In this document: one piece after another, positions 60,401-64,000 of the stretch | Numbering within the stretch: the stretch's first letter is position 1 | Layout: each line of letters starts with the position of its first letter | Position numbers and translations under genes: made by a program | The notes under the pieces: model-generated | What the model saw: the letters and a program-made list of their open reading frames with translations, nothing else | Told to the model about the DNA's origin: nothing | Databases searched by the model: none | DNA from: Lysobacter enzymogenes | GTDB lineage: Bacteria; Pseudomonadota; Gammaproteobacteria; Xanthomonadales; Xanthomonadaceae | Reading direction: 5' to 3' | NCBI RefSeq assembly: GCF_023617245.1 | Contig: NZ_CP067396.1 | Span: 248,001-312,000 of the forward strand | DNA: 64,000 nt

Positions 60401-63400
60401 TCAGGTCGCCACGCGCCGGCGTTTCGATGCGGCCGGCCGCCTGCTGGAGCAGACCCGGGCGGCGGACACGGCCTTGGCGGCGCACACGCGCTATGTCTAC
60501 GATGCGTTCGGGCAGGCGATCGCGACCATCGATCCGCGCGGCGTCGAACTGGCCGAATCGGATTCGGCCTGGGCGCTGGAACTGCGCAAGTCGCTGGACT
60601 TCACCAACGAAACCGGAGCGGCCTTGCGCGCCGCCGACCTGAGCCCGGCACAGCGCGCCGCGCTGTTGGATGTCTACACCAGCCGTGCGGTATATGACCG
60701 CCAAGGGCGCCTGATCCAGTCGATCGACGCGCTCCGCGGCACCGTGACCCGGACGTACAACGCGTTCGGCAATGCGGTCTCCGTGCAGGATGCGCTCGGC
60801 AACGTCGGTACGTTCTATTTCGACGCGAACGGCAACACGACCCACCAGGTCGATCCCGAGGGTTTCCTCACCGTCACCGAGTACGACTACCGCGGCAATG
60901 CCGTGGTCGTGCGCCGCTACGCCAACCGCACTTCTGGCGCGGTCGTGCCGGGTGCGCTGCCGGCGATTCCGGCGGGCGCGGTGTCGGAAACCCGCATGAA
61001 CTACAACGGGCTCGGCCAGCTGATCTCGACCACCGACGCGGAAGGCAAGGGAGAGCTGTACGGTTACGACCAGTTCGGCAACAGGAGCTTGTTCACCAAC
61101 AAGCTCGGCGCGAAGACCTCCTATTTCTACGACAAGCTCGGCCGGGTGGTGACCGAGGTCTATGACGTGACCGTGGTCGATCGATACAGCGGCGCGCCCA
61201 GGTCGCTGAGCATCCAGAACCGTTACGACGCGCGCGGCAACTTGATCCGCCGCGCCGAAGCGGTGCAGACGGCCGAAGAGCGGGTGACGGTGTTCGCCTA
61301 CGATGCGCTCGACCGCGCGATCTCCAGCACCCAGACCGTGGCGACGGCGCAAGGCAGCGCCAACGCCAACGCGGTCGAGAAGAGCTTCTACGACGCGCGC
61401 GGCAATCTGGTCGAAAAGATCGCCGCCAACGGCGCGCGCACGGCGTTCTACTACGACGCCGCCGACCGCCTGGTCGGCCAGGTCGGCGCCAACGGCCTGC
61501 TGACCCTCAACGACTACGACAAGGCCGGCAACCTGATCCGCACCCGTGCGTTCCTGACGCCGGTGGCGCTGCCGGCCGGCGCCACCGTGCCGGCGATTCC
61601 GAACGATCTGACCACCGGCCAGGCCAGCGCGGCGCGCGAGCAGACCTTCGAATACGACGCCAACGGCCGCCGCACCCGCGCGCTCACCCTCGGCGCGATC
61701 TTCGGCGACACCAACCAGCAGACCCGCAGCTACCAGCTCAACATCGGCCAGATCGAAGAGCGCTGGCACTACGACCTCGGCGGCCGCCTGATCGAGCACA
61801 CCGACGGCAACCGCGGCGTCACCCGCACCTGGTACGACGCGCTGGGCAACAAGCGCCTGGAGATCGATGCGGAGGGTTACGGCGTGGCCTGGGTGCGCGA
61901 CGCCGAAGGCAACGTGCTCAAGGAAACCCGCTACGCCACCCGCAACCCGCAAGCGCCGGTCGATGGCGCCGACCTGCAGGCGTATATCGACGCCTGGCCG
62001 GTCGCGACCGCAGACTCCGGCCAGCATCGCGTCACCGAATACACCTACGACCGCATGGGCCGGCGCCTCAGCGAAACGCGCCTGGGCGTGGAATACGGCA
62101 CGGTCGATAGCGGCAACGGCCGCTTGACCCAGGCCACCGGCAGCGCGCTCACCCAATACGCCTACGACGCCGCCGGCAACCTGCTGCGCCGCACCGACGC
62201 CAACGGCAGCCTGTTCTCTTGGGAGTACGACAAGGCCGGCCGCAACACCGCGGTGATCTTGCCCGGCTTCGTCGATTACGAAGGCCGCAGCGTCAGCTCG
62301 CGCACCGAGTACACCTACAACGGCCTCAACCAGGTGGTGAAGGAAGTGCGTCGCGGCGGCGGCGTCGAGGCCGACCAGACCTCGACCTACGTCTACGGCA
62401 GCGGCGGCCGCTTGCTGAGCAAGACCGGCGCGATGGGCTACACCACCCAATTCGGCTACGACCTCGCCGGCAACATGCTCACGATGAGCTACCGGCGCAC
62501 CGATTCCGGCGGCGGCCAGCGCACCGAGACCGTGCAGGTCGCCTACGACCAGGACAACCGCGAGACCAGCCGCGTCACCGTCGGCAGCGACGGCAGCCGC
62601 AGCGTCGAGCGGCGCACCCGCTACAACCTGTTCGGCGACGTCACCGGCCGCGGCACCGGCGCGAGCGGATGGCAGGAAGTCGCCGATTACGACCGCGCCG
62701 GCCGCATGTACCGCAGCAACATGGAAGGCGGGGTGATGCGGCTGTACGCGTACGACCGCAACGGCAACGCCACGGTCAAGATCGAGTCGCAGACCGCCGA
62801 CCTGAGCGGGGTCGATCTCGAAACCGTCCGCAACATGTCGCTGGAGGACAAGGCGTCGTTGTTCAGCACGCTGACCCTGTACGACAAGCGCAACAACGCG
62901 GTGCAGGTGATCCAGGCGGCGATGAGCGCCGAAGGCCAGCGCCTGGGCCTCAAGCCGACTCCGATCAATCCGACCCGTCCGGGCGAGATCTCGGTCGGCG
63001 TGGGCGGGCGCATCGGTGCCGAGCGGCAGGTGCCGAACCTGGGCGCGGCGCACGGCGTGATCCAGGCGCAGCCGGCGCTGGGCGATGTGAAGATGAGTTT
63101 CCAGGCCGAGGGCACGCTAAGCTTCGACTCGCACTACAGCGTTTCGTCGCTGGACGTGAACCTGACGGTCAACGTTCCGGATTTGACCTCGATCTTCGGC
63201 CAGTACGACTTGAAGGTCGAAGCGTTCTCGCCCACGACCATGGGCAGCCCGGTGGTCGGCTACGGCCTCGGCACCGGCCCGGTCACGATCCATCTCGACA
63301 AGAACAACGCCGCCAACGGAGGCCTGTTCGGGCAGATCCTGCAGCTGAGCAATCCGTACCGGATCGAGGTCGCCTTCCGCGTGCTGGTAGTGCGCAAGTC

Positions 63401-64000
63401 CGACCCGGGCAATCCGGTCCTCATCAGTCGCTACACCACCACGCCGGTCGACATCGGCGGCGGCGTCATCGTCGAGCTGGAGGAGTACCAGGAACACGAG
63501 TGGTACTTCCAGGCGATCAGCGGCGACAAGTATTTCGGCTTGCAGTACCGCGCCCCCGACGAAGAAGCCTCGAACCTGCCGCAGGGCACCCAAGGCGGCG
63601 TGATCCTGCCGGCGGAGGCGATCCAGGCGTCGAACAGCGCGCAGGTCTATGTCCGCCCGATGGGTTCCAACGGCCCGTTCCAGAGCCGGCCGATCAGCAT
63701 CGTCAACGGCAAGGCGATGGTCGATACCGCCGGCCTCGCGGCCGGGCAGTCGTACGAAATGCTCTACGTGGTGGAGAACACCGACGGCCAGCTGGTGCGG
63801 CGCGAGCGCTACAACTTCGTCGCCGGTCCCAACCTCAGCGTCCAGCGCCTGGAAGACAACGAAGCGGCCTACTCGCCGGCGTTCCAGGCCAACGGCCTGG
63901 GCAACTTCGTCTGGACCGACGCCGGCCTGGACATCAGCGCGCTGCGCACCCGCGACGGCGCGATTCCCTACACCGCGATCGTCGAGTACCGCCGCAAGGG
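54447..64000 (+). CDS. Giant YD/RHS-repeat protein (3' end outside the window)
   Basis: The frame stays open from the ATG at 54447 (GGGAAGG upstream) to the window end: 3184 residues without a stop. The N-terminus MVAIVTGNGLGLQASSALGL lacks a signal peptide and is followed by VFVNAATGNLIL, a known start of RHS-like proteins. Dozens of YD repeats (YDxxGR-type, e.g. YGYDGAGRLSTVTLD, RYAYDAAGRLASVTDA) fill about residues 180-2800. At about 899-989 they are interrupted by a beta-sandwich (VRFGGSFTARASAGADGVWP, VEVWVDGAKVQTVTLNSTSN) resembling CBM60/CBM36 sugar-binding domains. Residues of about 2835-3184 are non-YD, with beta-sandwich-like blocks. YD proteins form cocoon-like shells that often enclose a C-terminal toxin; any toxin would lie beyond the window. 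Confidence 0.9.
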   Translation, partial: MVAIVTGNGLGLQASSALGLGGRGQVGTAGFGKSGEQVFVNAATGNLILRDRDQWLMGRGVDAELYRAYNSQAQLIGESWRAGVSKQVGGLTGTVDTAGSVVYRTDWDGSRIAYAWDAARSLYVAGEGAGTRDTLAWDAGNQRWTWTQGGSQLIERYDASKNGRVFESLDRDGNTTGYVYNAAGALGEVRTANGEITYLDYDGNGRLSKIRTVTNNGGGPQTSTAVRYGYDGAGRLSTVTLDLSPDDNSVADGKVFTTTYGYDGSSGRIASIAQSDGAKVAFGYQLIDGQYRVVSIAQTSDVGVLRTTTLSYDTANRRTTITDPLGQDTILAYDAQGRLLQTSSPAVNGTRQTQFFGYDAAGQVATIRDGLGNEVKYTYDAAGNLIKQEDAVGTVVERTFGSDNQLLSETVSGPNTAAATTRYVYDAEQHLRFKISVEGRVTEWRYNAEGQAVSMREFAEALYADADRSEAALAAWAGAQSIGEQVDYGYDFRGNLTLETRYQTRLQNGDGVNAGVVSTRYVYDAQGRLLQRYKGEGTAQQDVEQFTYDGLGRLLTATAFDDSVTVTQYDDAQRRTIVSFANGLVRTSSYNRAGELIAVTESGNGGTVLSQVNFRYDSDGRLRMSEDALGARTHVLYDEAGRRVAEIDAAGALTEYVYDGNNQIVRTTRYAAPVDATALAGLVDGNGQPRQTATVGGQTVALTLANSGLRPAADAANDRSQWRFYDAAGRLSKTVGADGALVEYAYDAASRLLSTMAHYKRVDMTAFLAAPTAANAVSLGTVTDKSFDRPMRYFYDRDGLLRAQVDGDRYMTEIVYDGAGRKVREIAYNRQVQLTDDATVEQIRPSLDGTDRFHDYLYDQRGLLIAEVDGEGYVTRYDYDSAGNVSRRVRGLKLAQVAFPATTPVRFGGSFTARASAGADGVWPKVEVWVDGAKVQTVTLNSTSNTYNFFADAAVGGNHQIALVVVDASSERKVWIERASYAGVAFDAGLAAVWDAGGTGADSGLVSVRPAGTQQLEAPGALRWMVAPSNLLALTASAPGVLETTEYQYDLDGRLLKQTEYSASGTTLSTFRYDSQGRVVEQVRDDRKSLFRYDALGRVVAELSGEGAKALAALGSGATAAQVDALWQDRAIRYAYDAAGRLASVTDALDRATLYYYDAMGRATHVVNAAGEVTQKRYNAFGDVAQTVSYAKRLTSASLGQMHGGALSSAVQQAFALLDDAQASRVDLSYTIAGALSRSIDALGSYTDYRYTVFGQLEQTSQWTDRANRISNNEARTLFYYDRRGNRNARVDDVLNNGRTTTEIANAFGQVYFGTAYSLRQYLTSFDRNGRAVQQLDGGDAWAKMTYDAFGNVLSQTDRSGNTTQYSFTAFNREVRTTTAEGIQTVVKRNAHGQTVEVIDGRGNSTVYEYDLDGRLIRTTTPAGTVRNAYDQAGQVIESTDARGVRTTFAYDAAGRVLERVVDPDGLKIKTTYEYDAKGQLVRATDPLGMVTETRYDLGGQKIAVVVDAGEGKLNLTTAYDYDPLGRLLRVTEGAGTAAAKVTLNSYDKKGQLLSVTVDPDGLALKTQFAYWRGNVVARTDANGKVTRYVYDVNNRLTHTVDATGAVEIRAYDADGRLARTTAYAGRIDPASLSAYPTAAEIEQKLTAQGEDRVARYVYDRDGRLRYVLDSYNYVVESVYDNGGNVVRTVAYATAVGAAVAATVADVAAALAAQGASAHAADRASQFVYDAAGRMVFQLDANRYVTRNYYDGNGNLTGRVRHYWPYPGNAGTGLSELTAWADLNENAASPPVSRQRWVYDAANRLAWEIDAGGYVVGNVYNAAGQRTRRMQYQEGTEYPYTRPDAYTDAGMRAWATRVTGGGVYTFATATTLWFYDAAGREVFSFDAEGYFIEKRYDARGNLERTIQYDKQWPTYTGAANTITDGETVAAIAARVAGGDGASTLYRYDAAGRVRDRVDALGVTTRYEYDGLGQVTAEFQAWGTAAQVATRRRFDAAGRLLEQTRAADTALAAHTRYVYDAFGQAIATIDPRGVELAESDSAWALELRKSLDFTNETGAALRAADLSPAQRAALLDVYTSRAVYDRQGRLIQSIDALRGTVTRTYNAFGNAVSVQDALGNVGTFYFDANGNTTHQVDPEGFLTVTEYDYRGNAVVVRRYANRTSGAVVPGALPAIPAGAVSETRMNYNGLGQLISTTDAEGKGELYGYDQFGNRSLFTNKLGAKTSYFYDKLGRVVTEVYDVTVVDRYSGAPRSLSIQNRYDARGNLIRRAEAVQTAEERVTVFAYDALDRAISSTQTVATAQGSANANAVEKSFYDARGNLVEKIAANGARTAFYYDAADRLVGQVGANGLLTLNDYDKAGNLIRTRAFLTPVALPAGATVPAIPNDLTTGQASAAREQTFEYDANGRRTRALTLGAIFGDTNQQTRSYQLNIGQIEERWHYDLGGRLIEHTDGNRGVTRTWYDALGNKRLEIDAEGYGVAWVRDAEGNVLKETRYATRNPQAPVDGADLQAYIDAWPVATADSGQHRVTEYTYDRMGRRLSETRLGVEYGTVDSGNGRLTQATGSALTQYAYDAAGNLLRRTDANGSLFSWEYDKAGRNTAVILPGFVDYEGRSVSSRTEYTYNGLNQVVKEVRRGGGVEADQTSTYVYGSGGRLLSKTGAMGYTTQFGYDLAGNMLTMSYRRTDSGGGQRTETVQVAYDQDNRETSRVTVGSDGSRSVERRTRYNLFGDVTGRGTGASGWQEVADYDRAGRMYRSNMEGGVMRLYAYDRNGNATVKIESQTADLSGVDLETVRNMSLEDKASLFSTLTLYDKRNNAVQVIQAAMSAEGQRLGLKPTPINPTRPGEISVGVGGRIGAERQVPNLGAAHGVIQAQPALGDVKMSFQAEGTLSFDSHYSVSSLDVNLTVNVPDLTSIFGQYDLKVEAFSPTTMGSPVVGYGLGTGPVTIHLDKNNAANGGLFGQILQLSNPYRIEVAFRVLVVRKSDPGNPVLISRYTTTPVDIGGGVIVELEEYQEHEWYFQAISGDKYFGLQYRAPDEEASNLPQGTQGGVILPAEAIQASNSAQVYVRPMGSNGPFQSRPISIVNGKAMVDTAGLAAGQSYEMLYVVENTDGQLVRRERYNFVAGPNLSVQRLEDNEAAYSPAFQANGLGNFVWTDAGLDISALRTRDGAIPYTAIVEYRRK

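Noticed and set aside
53751..63053. A 3100-codon open frame on the minus strand opposite the YD-repeat gene
   Set aside because: It is the antisense shadow of a GC-rich gene: Val/Ala/Arg/Gly-rich with no domain, no ribosome site, and it exists because of codon bias on the plus strand.

Overview
The window is GC-rich, densely coded DNA from a gammaproteobacterium, most likely Lysobacter or a close member of the Xanthomonadaceae. This is an inference from the overall gene content: an HpaP-type type III secretion (T3SS) gene, an Ax21-like outer membrane protein, two large TonB-dependent receptors, many exported hydrolases, and two families of REP-like inverted repeats between genes. I found no rRNA, tRNA, CRISPR array, transposase or integrase.

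Layout. 1-4631: the edge of a T3SS locus, with the end of an SctO-like stalk protein, an HpaP/SctP needle-length regulator, two small uncharacterised genes closed by a strong terminator, a secreted DUF6683-like protein, and an opposed Gly/Pro/Ala-rich protein with two C-terminal membrane segments. 5110-10754: an acyltransferase, an MFS exporter, a small unknown gene, a glycosyltransferase and an ArsR-type regulator. 11639-14431: a TonB-dependent receptor. 14742-17263: a DGPF/YCII protein, a VOC protein and an ECF42-type sigma factor. 17407-22439 (minus strand): an MgtC protein, then an ABC transporter (ATPase, two-domain permease, small ORF, outer-membrane-like protein) without a binding protein. 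23155-28944: a Gly/Cys/His-rich membrane protein, a TetR regulator divergent from a saccharopine-dehydrogenase-like oxidoreductase with a palindrome between them, an unknown gene, a Tat-exported multicopper oxidase and a lipoprotein FKBP isomerase. 28955-34486: an Ax21-like barrel, an M66 metalloprotease lipoprotein and an exported metallophosphatase. 35290-38463: two divergent GH29 alpha-L-fucosidases. 38621-39797: a yybP-ykoY manganese riboswitch followed by a TerC-family transporter. 39900-44040: an AlkD-like protein with a histone-H1-like tail, and an unusual LysM protein flanked by repeats. 44389-46588: an exported cyanophycinase and isoaspartyl dipeptidase. 46720-51797: a FecI-FecR-TonB receptor signalling set. 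52804-54218: trans-aconitate methyltransferase and a TPR protein. 54447-end: a giant YD/RHS-repeat protein that runs past the window edge.

Most of the recognisable genes concern the cell surface or exported functions: secretion, polymer breakdown (fucosides, cyanophycin, glycoproteins, phosphate esters), iron or substrate uptake, and contact-dependent proteins. This fits a predatory or soil-dwelling bacterium.

Non-coding DNA is also structured. One REP family (GTGGGAGGGCC type) lies only between co-directional genes here. The other (CTGTAGGAGCGG type) lies mainly between convergent genes. A third element of about 200-270 bp occurs three times and has five hairpins, several with compensating base changes between copies. 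That third element is the best candidate for something undescribed.
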